DNA of 64,000 nucleotides from Arion vulgaris. Its lineage: Eukaryota; Mollusca; Gastropoda; Stylommatophora; Arionidae. Position 1 is the first letter of the stretch. Each line of letters opens with the position of its first letter. Positions 1-10,713 of this stretch are shown here, one piece after another. The notes under the pieces were generated by a model. It saw nothing but the letters and a program-made list of their open reading frames with translations, made no database searches and was not told the origin of the DNA. The position numbers were made by a program, and so were the translations under genes. The stretch is taken from the NCBI GenBank assembly GCA_020796225.1, contig CM036765.1, forward strand, positions 34,996,066-35,060,065, given 5' to 3'.

Positions 1-245
1 ACCTAAGAATTGACTTCATTGCACCAAGTTTGACTCAATATAGCTCGATCCCTCTACGCAGAAATGTCACGCCACCTGTCGAGAATATTGCACAAAGCGC
101 GAACGCCTTAACTCCGGCAACAATCCTAGGTATCTTTGGAAACAAATGCGCTCATGACCAGAACGGCGTGGTCCGGAATTGAACCCACGACCTTCGACTC
201 GCAAAGCAAGGGCTTAACCACGTAGCCCACAGAAACCCCCACAAT
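1..245 (-). mobile_element. SINE-5 copy, cut by window edge
   Basis: Read on the minus strand, this starts with a tRNA-like head (about 178-240) containing an A-box-like tacgtggttaagccc and a B-box-like gggttcaattcc. A roughly 170-bp body follows and reaches the window edge. The same body occurs at 28672-28915 and 42655-42872, with a fragment at 33592-33750, so it is a dispersed family. A tRNA-derived SINE is the simplest reading; such elements are transcribed by RNA polymerase III and mobilised by a partner LINE. No TSD can be checked because the element runs out of the window. Confidence 0.7.
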
Positions 246-1090
246 TCAATTAAATAATTAAAGTACAATTTCTACATATTTTTACCATTCTCAAAATTAC
301 ATTGGAACCTTCTCAGATGCAACAGACTTCGTGTATGGCCACTGAGATCTTCATGTGTAAGAAAGAGAGAGTCTGAAGGAGAATGAAACCATGTGACACA
401 GGATTTTGCAGCCGTTTAATCTTTTGTTTAGCCAGTCTCTGTGTATCCTCTCCTTTTGACGATCTTTGGTCATGTGCTTTATCCAATGTGGACCCAAAAC
501 TTGGCAACTAGCTTTTAGTCTGTCAGGTTTCATCAAAGATTAGTTTTCAGGTCGAGTGGATGGGCCTCCGTGTTGCTTCTAAGATCCCTCAGGAGAGGAT
601 TGTCTTGCATAACACGTTCCGGTGTCTGGTCCTCCTGTTGACACTATCAGAGGGCTTTTTTCATATTTTATTTAAGTGTCTGTTGAGTCTGCAGTGTCCG
701 GTACGTAGGAGAAATATAATGGACTGGTCTGCTCTGTGTATCCACATTTTAAGTTCTAATATGAGCAGCACAATTAACAATTTTCATATCTTTCTGTCTT
801 TCCATGAAATGAGAAAAGAAAGACAACCTAAACATGCAACGCAGTGAATACCGCATGGACAGCGAGAAAAATATAGGCATAGAGTACATGTAGGCGATTT
901 TTTTAAACGAAGCTCAAGTACATGAATATAATTTTGCTTTTATGTAGAAAGAAAGGCGCAGGATCAAATTGAGTGGAAAATGTGTTGTCTGTGTCGTATG
1001 TCTCATTTGACGAGTGGAAAACTGTTCATGAACAATATTCTTTCATGGAAATAGGGTCTATATTTGATGTAGTGTTTTAAAGTCTTTTGT
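246..1090. other. Unassigned intergenic DNA with a SINE-4 tail remnant
   Basis: About 285-360 resembles 11437-11510, the far 3' part of the SINE-4 locus; both share tcaaaattacat, then ttcgtg and ctgagatctt. The rest shows no recognisable domain, tRNA or tandem repeat. Short open frames here (61-95 codons) have no recognisable motif and I do not call them genes. Confidence 0.4.
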
Positions 1091-1095
1091 TTGGT

Positions 1096-1292
1096 CCGCC
1101 TGCCCAGCGTGTTCGTAGCGCGTTAGACGACGGGTGACAAGCCTCCTATGAGTGCGTTTCAGTTCCGCGGCCTGGCAAAAAAGCCACAGGTTCTCCAGAT
1201 TTACGGTGTTCGTGACACCGAACCGAAGGTTACGATGTCCATGGCACCGAGACGAAGAGCTGAAAGCTCGAGTGCTTCTGATCGAAAAAAAA
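1096..1292 (+). mobile_element. SINE-1 copy
   Basis: This copy has the family hallmarks: a 5' tRNA-like part (cctgcccagcgtgttcgtag, then a degenerate B box around 1160), a middle part with the paired phrases acggtgttcgtg and acgatgtccatgg, and a final cttctgatcg followed by A8-9. It is more diverged than other copies (ttagacgacgggtgacaagc). I found no clean TSD, so this may be an older insertion. Confidence 0.8.
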
Positions 1293-1412
1293 TCTGTTCT
1301 TATCATCACCAGCTTGTGCCTTGTACACATCGAAGGTTAACTGCAAAGAAGTTCCACCAAATTATACTCCATACTCTGATTTTACAACTTGGCAGACAGC
1401 TACCTGTTCAAC

Positions 1413-2875
1413 TATTGACGATCTCCTCCCACTGATATCTCTGTCTTTCTCTTGCTTTCAACTGACGATCTCCCCCCACTGATATCTCTGTCTTTCTCTT
1501 GCTTTCAACTGACGATCTCCCCCCACTGATATCTCTGTCTTTCTCTTGCTTTCAACTGACGATCTCTTCCCACTGATATCTCTGTCTTTCTCTTGCTTTC
1601 AACTGACGATCTCCTCCCACTGATATCTCTGTCTTTCTCTTGCTTTCAACTGACGATCTCCTCCCACTGATATCTCTGTCTTTCTCTTGCTTTCAACTGA
1701 CGATCTCCTCCCACTGATATCTCTGTCTTTCTCTTGCTTTCAACTGACGATCTCCCCCCACTGATATCTTTGTCTTTCTCTTGCTTTCAACTGACGATCT
1801 CCTCCCACTGATATCTCTGTCTTTCTCTTGCTTTCAACTGACGATCTCCTTCCACTGATATCTCTGTCTTTCTCTTGCTTTCAACTGACGATCTCCTCCC
1901 ACTGATATCTCTGTCTTTCTCTTGCTTTCAACTGACGATCTCCTCCCACTGATATCTCTGTCTTTCTCTTGCTTTCAACTGACGATCTCCTCCCACTGAT
2001 ATCTCTGTCTTTCTCTTGCTTTCAACTGACGATCTCCTCCCACTGATATCTCTGTCTTTCTCTTGCTTTCAACTGACGATCTCCTCCCACTGATATCTCT
2101 GTCTTTCTCTTGCTTTCAACTGACGATCTCCCCCCACTGATATCTTTGTCTTTCTCTTGCTTTCAACTGACGATCTCCTCCCACTGATATCTCTGTCTTT
2201 CTCTTGCTTTCAACTGACGATCTCCTTCCACTGATATCTCTGTCTTTCTCTTGCTTTCAACTGACGATCTCCTCCCACTGATATCTCTGTCTTTCTCTTG
2301 CTTTCAACTGACGATCTCCTCCCACTGATATCTCTGTCTTTCTCTTGCTTTCAACTGACGATCTCCCCCCACTGATATCTTTGTCTTTCTCTTGCTTTCA
2401 ACTGACGATCTCCTCCCACTGATATCTCTGTCTTTCTCTTGCTTTCAACTGACGATCTCCTTCCACTGATATCTCTGTCTTTCTCTTGCTTTCAACTGAC
2501 GATCTCCTCCCACTGATATCTCTGTCTTTCTCTTGCTTTCAACTGACGATCTCCCCCCACTGATATCTCTGTCTTTCTCTTGCTTTCAACTGACGATCTC
2601 CCCCCACTGATATCTCTGTCTTTCTCTTGCTTTCAACTGACGATCTCCTCCCACTGATATCTCTGTCTTTCTCTTGCTTTCAACTGACGATCTCCTCCCA
2701 CTGATATCTCTGTCTTTCTCTTGCTTTCAACTGACGATCTCCTCCCACTGATATCTCTGTCTTTCTCTTGCTTTCAACTGACGATCTCCTCCCACTGATA
2801 TCTCTGTCTTTCTCTTGCTTTCAACTGACGATCTCCTGCCACTGATATCTCTGTCTTTCTCTTGCTTTCAACTGA
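1413..2875. repeat. 47-bp tandem array, about 31 units
   Basis: The unit begins actgacgatctcc and ends tctcttgctttca; its purine/pyrimidine bias makes one strand CT-rich. Units differ mainly at a C/T block (tcctccc, cccccc, ccttcc, cttccc) and at tatctct versus tatcttt. The tatcttt variant recurs at about 1765, 2141 and 2376, spaced by exactly 8 and 5 units, each time followed by a tcc unit and then a ttcc unit. This indicates block duplication as well as single-unit slippage. The array ends abruptly at ctgacccctttag. Confidence 0.97.
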
Positions 2876-2970
2876 CCCCTTTAGTACATTCTTCAACAAT
2901 GTACTCTAATTTTCAATATGAATAAAATACCACACTTTTGTAACTTTAATTTCTTTAAGTAATTATCTGT

Positions 2971-3174
2971 GCCCGCCTGCCCAGCGTGTTCGTAGCGCGT
3001 TGGACTACGGGTGACTAGCCCTCTGTGAGTGCGGGTTCAGTTCCGGGCTGGCAGAAAAGCCACAGGTTCCCCAGATTTACGGTGTTCGTGGCACCGAGCC
3101 GAAGGTTACGATGTCCATGACACCGAGCCAAAGAGCTTTCATCGCAAGTGCTTCTGAATCGAAAAAAAAAAAAG
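2971..3174 (+). mobile_element. SINE-1 copy with 10-bp TSD
   Basis: The element runs from gcccgcctgcccag to a poly-A stretch and is flanked by aattatctgt at 2961-2970 and 3175-3184. The B-box region (gggttcagttccggg) has lost a few bases relative to better copies. The A-tail plus short TSD fits LINE-type target-primed insertion. Confidence 0.9.
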
Positions 3175-3184
3175 AATTATCTGT

Positions 3185-3934
3185 TCACTCCACATTGTTG
3201 CATAACTTATAATTAACAGTTCTTGACTTCTTTCGTGAGATTCTGATGTTGCTTCTGTCTAATCCTTTCTCAAAACCCTGATTCTGTTTTTCAACTGTTT
3301 GTTTGTTCTCCACGTTTTATTCCCATACAACCACATATGAAGTCGGAGAATGCACGACTGAATGGCGGGGAACACTGATAATACGAAAAGCATATCTTCA
3401 CGTAAAAATCATTCAGAAGGGCAATACCAGGCGCCCTTACTACGCCTAAATTCATAGTGGGCAAACACAGAAGAAGAAGAAGTCCCTTACAACAATATCC
3501 AGGATACCGAGCAAATGCTGTTTAGATTTCATTAAGATTCTAATCCCCTTCCCAACGAGAGATGATGACATGAAACATTCGTATTTGATCTCAGTTCAAC
3601 ATGTGGTCTTAGCAGACTCTGTATTTGCTTCAGAAAAATTATAATCACAATTCATACAAAACTGGCAAACAGATTTAACACAATGGAAATTTAGTCAAAA
3701 AATTACAAAACTTTTTTGTTAAACTTTCGTTGCTGTGCGTTCTATAATGAGACTCGTTAATGAACTCGTTAGACCCTATAAATAGTTCATCTTTAAGTTG
3801 CCATAACCTTAGTTTCTATTTCCTAGTCTGTTGTTTGACTAATCGAAAAGATCATCATAATTGCACTTAGGTGAAACTCATGCATGTCTTGATCACTTTC
3901 AAAAACAGAAAAATCTTAGCAGCAGTGCACGAAC
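3185..3934. other. Unassigned DNA with a LINE-like 3' tail segment
   Basis: About 3368-3483 (aacactgataatacgaaaag through agaagaagaagaag) matches 9845-9962 at many positions, and both end in a short GAA run. This looks like the 3' end of a 5'-truncated retroelement, but no coding part is attached. The remaining sequence, including an AT-rich stretch at 3640-3900, shows nothing I recognise. Confidence 0.45.
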
Positions 3935-3938
3935 TCCT

Positions 3939-4080
3939 ATCACAAGTGAGGTTCCCAGATGTACTTAGCACAAGTGAGGTTCCCAGATGTACTTATCACA
4001 CGTGAGGTTCCCAGATGTACTTATCACAAGTGAGGTTCCCAGATGTACTTATCACAAGTAAGGTTCCCAGATGTACTTTT
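3939..4080. repeat. 28-bp tandem repeat, 5 units
   Basis: Five near-identical units carry cacaagtgaggttcccag followed by atgtacttat. Variation is limited to single bases (agcacaag, cacgtgag, agtaagg). No coding or promoter signal is associated. Confidence 0.93.
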
Positions 4081-4234
4081 GAGGATGTCAAAAATGTTGT
4101 AGTAATTTTATTTTAACCTTTTTAAATTAATTCTGTCAGTACAGAGGCGTTGCTTTCTGTTCTGACCGATTTTAAACTACTAATGGTTCTTTTACAGGCG
4201 TAACTTCAACAAAGAATGGGTCCTAGTTTTATCG

Positions 4235-4392
4235 TCCCTCTCCGATAGGATTAGGAACCAGATTTTAAATAAATTGAGATTAGAGATATTTTGAAAAATA
4301 TCCAAAATACTCCACGCGTAAACGAACCAGGTACCTTGAGAGAGAGAGGAGAGGGCGAGCACATTACCTCTCTGCCGTAGAGACCCCTTCTT
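4235..4392 (-). mobile_element. SINE-4 copy (5' part)
   Basis: On the minus strand, ggggtctctacggc starts a tRNA-like head with tacctggttcgtttacgcg as a B-box-like region, followed by attttggatatttttc and cctaatcctatcggag. The last two phrases also occur in the copy at 17981 (tggatatttttctagag, cctagtcctatcgaag). A CT-rich stretch (4339-4356) has expanded inside the head. Confidence 0.6.
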
Positions 4393-4916
4393 GCTAGTCT
4401 GTTGTTTGATGTGATCCCATCTTCTCTATTATATTTAGCCATAGTTCACTGTAGTCTTAAGACCGATGAGCCAGAGCCAACTATAAACTTATAGGCCTTT
4501 GGATTCAGGTAAGAGTTATGGGAAATCAGCCCACAGCTACACCACGTGAACTTGAATTCCAGTATTGTTGTATATAGAAGAATTCATTTTAAAATAAACA
4601 CAAAATGCTAAATCGAAGTTATTTTATCCAACAAGTTAAGTTTAACAATAAGGAATATTAATATTATGAATATTTTCACCAATAAATAACAACAGACTCA
4701 CACAATTTAGTAAAATTGCATAACAGCTTGCAGTGTTCTATCAAACATATATAGATTCCAGCCCCCACTCTGATCTAGGTCAGGAGTTTCCCCACCAGTT
4801 GTCTGGGCTCGTATCTAGAGTTGGCTGTGGATCAGCTAGGCGAGAAATGGGAAATTCCCGTTGAAGGGGGCCGATTTTTATCTGATAGAGCACTTTTAAT
4901 ATTCTATTAGTCCATA
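4393..4916. other. Unassigned AT-rich DNA
   Basis: No coding domain, tRNA-like head or tandem structure is visible. The phrase aggaatattaatattatgaa (4651-4670) recurs near 7669 (gggaatattaatattatgaa) with similar flanks (aacaattt, ttaaataa), so a diverged dispersed repeat may be present, but I cannot define its ends. Confidence 0.3.
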
Positions 4917-6140
4917 GTAATTCTTCTTCTTCTTTTGTTGTCACACTGCTACCGGGTTGTTGTCATAGTAATTCTTCTTCTTCTTTTGTTGTCACACTGC
5001 TACCGGGTTGTTGTCATAGTAATTCTTCTTCTTCTTTGTTGTCACACTGCTACAGGTTGTTGTCATAGTAACTTCTTCTTCTTCTTTTGTTGTCACACTG
5101 CTACCGGGTTGTTGCCATAGTAATTCTTCTTCTTCTTTTGTTGTCACACTGCTACCGGGTTGTTGTCATAGTAATTCTTCTTCTTCTTTTGTTGTCACAC
5201 TGCTACCGGGTTGTTGTCATAGTAATTCTTCTTCTTCTTTTTGTTGTCACACTGCTACCAGGGTTGTTGTCATAGTAATTCTTCTTCTTCTTTGTGTCCA
5301 CACTGCTACCGGGTTGTTGCCATAGTAATTCTTCTTCTTCTTTTGTTGTCACACTGCTACCGGTTGTTTATAGTAATTCTTCTTCTTCTTTTGTTGTCAC
5401 ACTGCTACCGGGTTGTTGTCATAGTAATTCTTCTTCTTCTTTTGTTGTCACACTGCTACCGGGTTGTTGTCATAGTAATTCTTCTTCTTCTTTTGTTGTC
5501 ACACTGCTACCGGGTTGTTGTCATAGTAATTCTTCTTCTTCTTTTTCTGTCACACTGCTACCGGGTTGTTGCCATAGTAATTCTTCTTCTTCTTTTGTTG
5601 TCACACTGCTACCGGGTTGTTGTCATAGTAATTCTTCTTCTTCTTTTGTTGTCACACTGCTACCGGGTTGTTGTCATAGTAATTCTTCTTCTTCTTTTGT
5701 TGTCACACTGCTACCGGGTTGTTGCCATAGTAATTCTTCTTCTTCTTTTGTTGTCACACTGCTACCGGGTTGTTGCCATAGTAATTCTTCTTCTTCTTTT
5801 GTTGTCACACTGCTACCGGGTTGTTGTCATAGTAATTCTTCTTCTTCTTTTGTTGTCACACTGCTACCGGGTTGTTGCCATAGTAATTCTTCTTCTTCTT
5901 TTGTTGTCACACTGCTACCGGGTTGTTGTCATAGTAATTCTTCTTCTTCTTTTGTTGTCACACTGCTACCGGGTTGTTGTCATAGTAATTCTTCTTCTTC
6001 TTTTGTTGTCACACTGCTACCGGGTTGTTGCCATAGTAATTCTTCTTCTTCTTTTGTCGTCACACTGCTACCGGGTTGTTGTCATAGTAATTCTTCTTCT
6101 TCTTTTGTTGTCACACTGCTACCGGGTTGTTGTCATAGTG
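4917..6140. repeat. 51-bp tandem array, about 24 units, LINE-tail derived
   Basis: Each unit contains catagtaattcttcttcttc and then ttttgttgtcacactgctac plus cgggttgttg. On the minus strand this reads aacaacccggtagcagtgtg followed by a GAA run. That string also occurs at 6785-6823 in the adjacent LINE-C fragment and, diverged, at 23925-23965. The unit is 17 codons long, so reading frames stay open through the array; the low-complexity Leu/Val/Ser products are not evidence of a gene. A few units have 1-3 bp indels (around 5030, 5245, 5290 and 5365). Confidence 0.97.
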
Positions 6141-6156
6141 ATTGATTGATGAAAAG

Positions 6157-6835
6157 TGATGGTAATATTGATCTGTTATAGGGATCAGAAAAATTCTGAT
6201 TTGTGTTACCAGAGCCAAACATGAACGATGAGCAAAGCGTAGTCGCAAAATATTGAATGGGAAACGCGGTGCCTGCAAAAGTTACCAACAACACCAGAAA
6301 AGACAGTCACCAACATCAGCATAAGAAAGAAAGTTGGCACAGAACCTTGCTTGAATTACATTTAGAGCCCGTCTGCCCAGTGTGTTCGTAGGGCGTTGGA
6401 CTACGGGTGACTATCCCTCTGTGTGTGCGGGTTCAATTCCGCGGATGGCAGAAAAAGCCACAGATTCCCCAGATTTACGGTGTTCGTGGCACCGAACCGA
6501 AGGGTTACGATGTCCATGGCACCGAGCCGAAGAGCTGAAAAGCTCAAGTGTTTCTGGATCCACAAAAAAAAAAAAATTACATTTAGAAACAAAGAATGAA
6601 GTGGTTTGGCCACTAGGCATACATCCAAACTCCACTGTCTACAACATAACATCAGGAAAGAAGGAGAGAGGAAAACCCCGAAACAGATGGTTAGATGGCA
6701 TATCAGAATCCTGCCAAAGAGCAAAATTAACAATCACCCAAGCCACCAGAACAGCGCAAGACAAAACAGAAAACCACGACACTGGGAAACAACCCGGTAG
6801 CAGTGTGACGACAAAAGAAGGAGCAGAATGCAACG
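6157..6835 (+). pseudogene. LINE-C reverse transcriptase 3' end, split by a SINE
   Basis: Before the SINE, about 6205-6300 encodes a degraded CYQSQTW..., W/T-RCL-K segment, matching the better copies at 13802-14254 and 63225-63690. After the SINE (about 6588-6830) the frame gives MKWFGH, then a basic GKPRNRWLDGI-like motif typical of the region downstream of the RT domain in many LINEs. Stop codons and frame changes show it is dead. It ends with the tail that matches the neighbouring 51-bp array on the opposite strand. The function of the living element would be reverse transcription; nothing here is likely to be translated usefully. Confidence 0.75.
6367..6574 (+). mobile_element. SINE-1 copy inside LINE-C, 13-bp TSD
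   Basis: Perfect TSD aattacatttaga at 6354-6366 and 6575-6587 brackets a full-length SINE-1, with B-box-like gggttcaattccgc near 6429 and a tail starting ggatccacaaaaaa. Removing the SINE and one TSD rejoins the LINE sequence on either side, so the SINE is younger than the LINE. Confidence 0.95.
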
Positions 6836-7225
6836 GTGAATGACATGTGAGAGAGACAATTTCCGGGAACATCCACTTGAGCTCGTCGGCCTTAGTACTA
6901 TAGCGTCTGCTATTTAGTATAACATATTCATGGTTTGTTTTTCAGACACAGAAGGATTATTTAGATAACAGTCTACTATTGCATGTTTCTTGATAGCGTT
7001 ACACATGTCTCCGTGTCTATATTCTATATGCTCCTGAGTTGTATGTACTTTCACTACTGTCATGTCGTTTGTGCAACTGTTTCCCTATGTTGTTTATGGT
7101 ATGTTAGCTTTACAATCATTTGTTCATTCCTCGCTGCTACTTCTTCCTATGTTTACTTCACATCGTAGTCTATTATTTTCAATTTTGTTTCTACAATTGA
7201 TTCTTTTGAACGTTTGCTCGTGTGG
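6836..7225. other. Unassigned DNA
   Basis: No recognisable domain, repeat head or tandem structure. Short frames on the plus strand at 6983-7200 are hydrophobic and T-rich, as expected from AT-rich noncoding DNA. Confidence 0.3.
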
Positions 7226-7475
7226 TGCCGGGGCCCACAAGGAAGCAAAGAATAGTACCACTGCAATCTACAATGCATGTCGTAGAGCGACTGATGTAGG
7301 CCCTAGGGATGCTACCCTAGTAAATAAAAAGCAGCGCAGAAATCGGATGTGCTGGCCTACTTGTAGGCGCATAACTGGCACAACGTACAATCGCTCTTAG
7401 GCTCTTAGTCAATCATACAGAGTGGTTGACAAATGGTAGATATGGAAAGTTCGAAGAAGAAGAAGAAGAAGAAGA
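7226..7475 (+). mobile_element. Rep-6 copy (GAA-tailed dispersed repeat)
   Basis: Begins near gccggggcccacaaggaagc and ends in a run of GAA (7455-7475). Two inverted relatives lie at 10714-10960 and 61362-61610. Shared phrases include gcgcagaaatcggatgtgct and taggcgcataactggcacaa. It is either a LINE 3' end or a LINE-dependent SINE; I see no clear tRNA head. The open frame over part of it arises from the repeat and is not conserved between copies as protein. Confidence 0.7.
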
Positions 7476-7883
7476 ACGTTTGCTTATACTGTTTGCTTGT
7501 CCTGCAACAACTCCTTTTAGCATAAGACCAACCACTTCCTGTGAAAAATTTAGAAAATCATGCTCCCACATCCCATGCATTCCAATATTGTTAAATGAGG
7601 TGAATTAATTTGAGAAACAGCATAGCACGCGAAAGCTAGGTTATATTATGTTACAAATTAAACACAAGGGAATATTAATATTATGAACAATTTTCATCAT
7701 TAAATAATCATTGACTCATAGAATCGGGTAAATTTGCAATAAAGCTTCACGTGAACGTCATGTGAAACATAATTAAAAGTCAGCCCACTTCATAGAGATT
7801 TTTCGATTTCCCGATAGAGCAAGTTTGTCTTTTGTTAGAATATAAGGTGGGAGGAGAGAGGTGGGCGTGGCAGATGTGTTCGT
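7476..7883. other. Unassigned AT-rich DNA
   Basis: Contains the phrase gaatattaatattatgaac near 7670 shared with 4650-4670, otherwise no recognisable features. Confidence 0.3.
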
Positions 7884-7895
7884 ATCCTTTATTTG

Positions 7896-8097
7896 TGCCC
7901 ATCTGCCCAGCGTGTTCGTAGCGCGTTGGACTACGGTGACTATCCTCTGTGTGTGCGGGTTCAATTCCGCGGGATGGCAGAAAAAGCCATAGATTCCCCA
8001 GATTTACGGTGTTCGTGGCACCGAACCGAAGGGTTACGATGTCCATGGCACCGAGCCGAAGAGCTGAAACCTCAAGTGCATCTGGATCGGAAAAAAA
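7896..8097 (+). mobile_element. SINE-1 copy with 12-bp TSD
   Basis: TSD atcctttatttg at 7884-7895 and 8098-8109 is perfect. The copy retains gggttcaattccgcgggatg, then the two internal repeats around ggtgttcgtggcaccg and gatgtccatggcaccg, and ends ggatcgg plus A8. Confidence 0.95.
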
Positions 8098-8109
8098 ATC
8101 CTTTATTTG

Positions 8110-8540
8110 CCAATGAGAAATGCACTAACTGTCTCTATTGTTTAGAGTGTCTAATGGTGGAATAGTTTCAATCTTTAATCTGTAATCTATTATTGAGTTT
8201 TGACAGATCCATACAACTGCGTTTGATCAACTCAAACACGCGTTTCTTAAATGGGCCTTTCAGTTGATACAGTTATTATATTGTTCATTAATTTCTATTT
8301 AATTATTTTTCTGTTCCCCTTTCATTCTTGTCAATACTAGTCAGTGTTGGCTTCTCACATCTACACAGCTCAAATATGTACATTTAGCAGACAATATCTA
8401 CACTTTTAATTTCTCATTCAATAGTTTTCTATTACTGTCACAATCATTTTTTATTCCCACTTGAATTTTTGAAATCTTTTATTCTGAAACAGCGCTCTTT
8501 CAGTTGTCACTTTATTTAATTTGAATAAAATTGTCAATTT
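8110..8540. other. Unassigned AT-rich DNA
   Basis: No motif, head or tandem unit that I recognise; the sequence becomes T-rich as it approaches the tandem array. Confidence 0.3.
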
Positions 8541-8542
8541 AT

Positions 8543-9478
8543 GTTTATTTATTATTTGACATTTCTTCAATTACTTCAATGTCGTTTGTTTTGTATTTTA
8601 TTTATTTATTTATTATTTGACATTTCTTCATTTACTTCAATGTCGCTTGTTTTGTATTTTATTTATTTATTTATTATTTGACATTTCTTCATTTACTTCA
8701 ATGTCGCTTGTTTTGTATTTTATTTATTTATTTATTTATTATTTGACATTTCTTCATTTACTTCAATGTCGCTTGTTTTGTATTTTATTTATTTATTTAT
8801 TATTTGACATTTCTTCATTTACTTCAATGTCGTTTGTTTTGTATTTTATTTATTTATTTATTATTTGACATTTCTTCAATTACTTCAATGTCGTTTGTTT
8901 TGTATTTTATTTATTTATTATTTGACATTTCTTCATTTACTTCAATATCGCTTGTTTTGTATTTTATTTATTTATTTATTTATTATTTGACATTTCTTCA
9001 ATTACTTCAATGTCGTTTGTTTTGTATTTTATTTATTTATTATTTGACATTTCTTCATTTACTTCAATGTTGCTTGTTTTGTATTTTATTTATTTATTTA
9101 TTTATTATTTGACATTTCTTCATTTACTTGAATGTCGTTTGTTTCGTATTTTATTTATTTAATATTTGACATTTCTTCAATTACTTCAATGTCGTTTGTT
9201 TTGTATTTTATTTATTTATTTATTATTTGACATTTCTTCATTTACTTCAATGTCGTTTGTTTTGTATTTTATTTATTTATTTATTTATTATTTGACATTT
9301 CTTCAATTACTTCAATGTTGCTTGTTTTGTATTTTATTTATTTATTTATTTATTATTTGACATTTCTTCAATTACTTCAATGTCGTTTGTTTTGTATTTT
9401 ATTTATTTATTTATTATTTGACATTTCTTCATTTACTTCAATGTCGCTTGTTTTGTATTTTATTTATTTATTTATTTC
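8543..9478. repeat. About 60-bp tandem array with internal TTTA microsatellite, about 15 units
   Basis: Units carry atttgacatttcttca, tacttcaatgtcg and cttgttttgtattt followed by a variable number of ttta repeats (two to five). Length change is therefore concentrated in the tetranucleotide run while the rest is stable. Substitutions alternate (cgtttg/cgcttg, aatt/attt). The array starts diffusely at about 8543 and ends at 9478. Confidence 0.96.
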
Positions 9479-9557
9479 ATATTTACTTGTCTAAAACTGT
9501 GATCTGTATGTTTATGTTTATTCAGTTTTACCTGCACATTTCTTTAACCGGTTTCAT

Positions 9558-9767
9558 CATGCCCGTCTGCCCAGCGTGTTCGTAGCGCGTTGGACTACGG
9601 GTGACTATCCCTCTGTGTGTGCGGGTTCAATTCCGCGGGATGGCAGAAAAAGCCACAGATTCCCCAGATTTACGGTGTTCGTGGCACCGAACCGAAGGGT
9701 TACGATTTCCATGGCACCGAGCCGAAGAGCTGAACAGCTCAAGTGCTTCTGGATTTAAAAAAAAAAA
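9558..9767 (+). mobile_element. SINE-1 copy with 12-bp TSD
   Basis: TSD aaccggtttcat at 9546-9557 and 9768-9779. The element proper begins gcccgtctgcccagcgtg at 9561 and ends ggattt plus a long A run. This is one of the least diverged copies and would be a good seed for a consensus. Confidence 0.95.
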
Positions 9768-9837
9768 AACCGGTTTCATGAGATCCGAACAATTCAGACA
9801 TATTGTATACAGTCGTAGAAGGCAATCCTGTATGGTA

Positions 9838-9962
9838 GAGTACACTGATAATAAATAAAACAGGTCATCACGTCAAAACCAGCCAGAAGCGATACAACAG
9901 GTGTCCTAACTAAGCTTGAATTCATAGCAAGCGAACGCCAGAAGAAGAAGAAGAAGAAGAAG
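9838..9962 (+). mobile_element. LINE-like 3' tail segment with GAA run
   Basis: acactgataataaataaaac, ttgaattcatagcaagcgaa and a terminal GAA run match 3368-3483. The sequence is probably the 3' untranslated end of a truncated retroelement. No coding sequence remains. Confidence 0.5.
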
Positions 9963-10436
9963 GCATATCGTCACTCAGTTACCATCTGTTCCGTATTACG
10001 TACACCGTTTAACAAAACTGTAAACTCGTAAATTTGTGTGGGTCAAAGAATAACGGGGCAATGGCTTTCTATTGAAATGAACTCCCCTCCCTCGCTCCCC
10101 TTATCCTGACATAAGGTCAGGTTTTTTTTAAAAATTACCCCATGGGGAGTAAACTCGATAAAAATCTCAGAGGAGGTCTGACCTCCAGACTTGTTATATG
10201 AGTGGATTTACCCTGATATACAAGAACCAGACTACCAGCTTTGGGTAAATATCCCCACTGCCTTGTGGGAGCCTCGGAGAGACAACGGCTATACAGTAAA
10301 CGCAAACAGAAAATTGGAAGTTAAGCCCGGTAAAATGTAAAAGTATGTATCACTGGACAATACAAATATATGCATTGTGGAGTAAAATGGTTTGACTGTA
10401 TAATAACATCAAACATAGAAAAGTGTTGTTTTCAAT
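9963..10436. other. Unassigned DNA with a moderately GC-rich segment
   Basis: About 10070-10310 has a composition unlike its neighbours (ctcagaggaggtctgacctc; gagcctcggagagacaacgg). This could be the 5' untranslated region of a retroelement, but I recognise no match elsewhere in the window. No coding motif is visible. Confidence 0.3.
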
Positions 10437-10605
10437 GAAATATTTAAAAAAATACCAACATCTTCTATATCTCTTCCCTCAATTAGTACCGGGTCTTGCT
10501 GTATGTTGTTGCTTTACAGTACTTTTATCTTCTCTTGGCTGATTTTAAGACCGACCTGTAGTGGCGTTTCCGCCAGGGCAACGACTATTTCATTAATATG
10601 TACAC
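10437..10605 (-). pseudogene. LINE reverse transcriptase fragment (post-catalytic region)
   Basis: The minus strand encodes VVALAE--LQVGLKIS-EK-KVL, a stop, then NNIQQDPVLIEGRDIEDV. This matches the typical segment that follows the catalytic FADD/YADD box in LINE reverse transcriptases (VGLKIN--KTK-M, then an IE-V before YLGS). It stops short of a YLGS motif and contains an in-frame stop, so it is a dead fragment. Confidence 0.6.
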
Positions 10606-10713
10606 ATATATTAATGATTAATGAGCATGAGACGGCATCAATAAGCATTGGAATGTAGTGCGAGGTCCAAATTAGCATATAAAGATATCAGACGATTTTC
10701 TTGAGCAAATCAT

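Noticed and set aside
178..240. A functional tRNA gene
   Set aside because: Good internal promoter boxes but no acceptor-stem pairing, and the sequence continues into a SINE body that recurs elsewhere.
4935..5120. Short TTC-rich frames as signal peptides
   Set aside because: They are the first units of the 51-bp array.
5241..6149. A 302-codon Leu/Val-rich frame that looks like a membrane protein
   Set aside because: It is the 51-bp array derived from a LINE tail, open only because the unit is 17 codons long.
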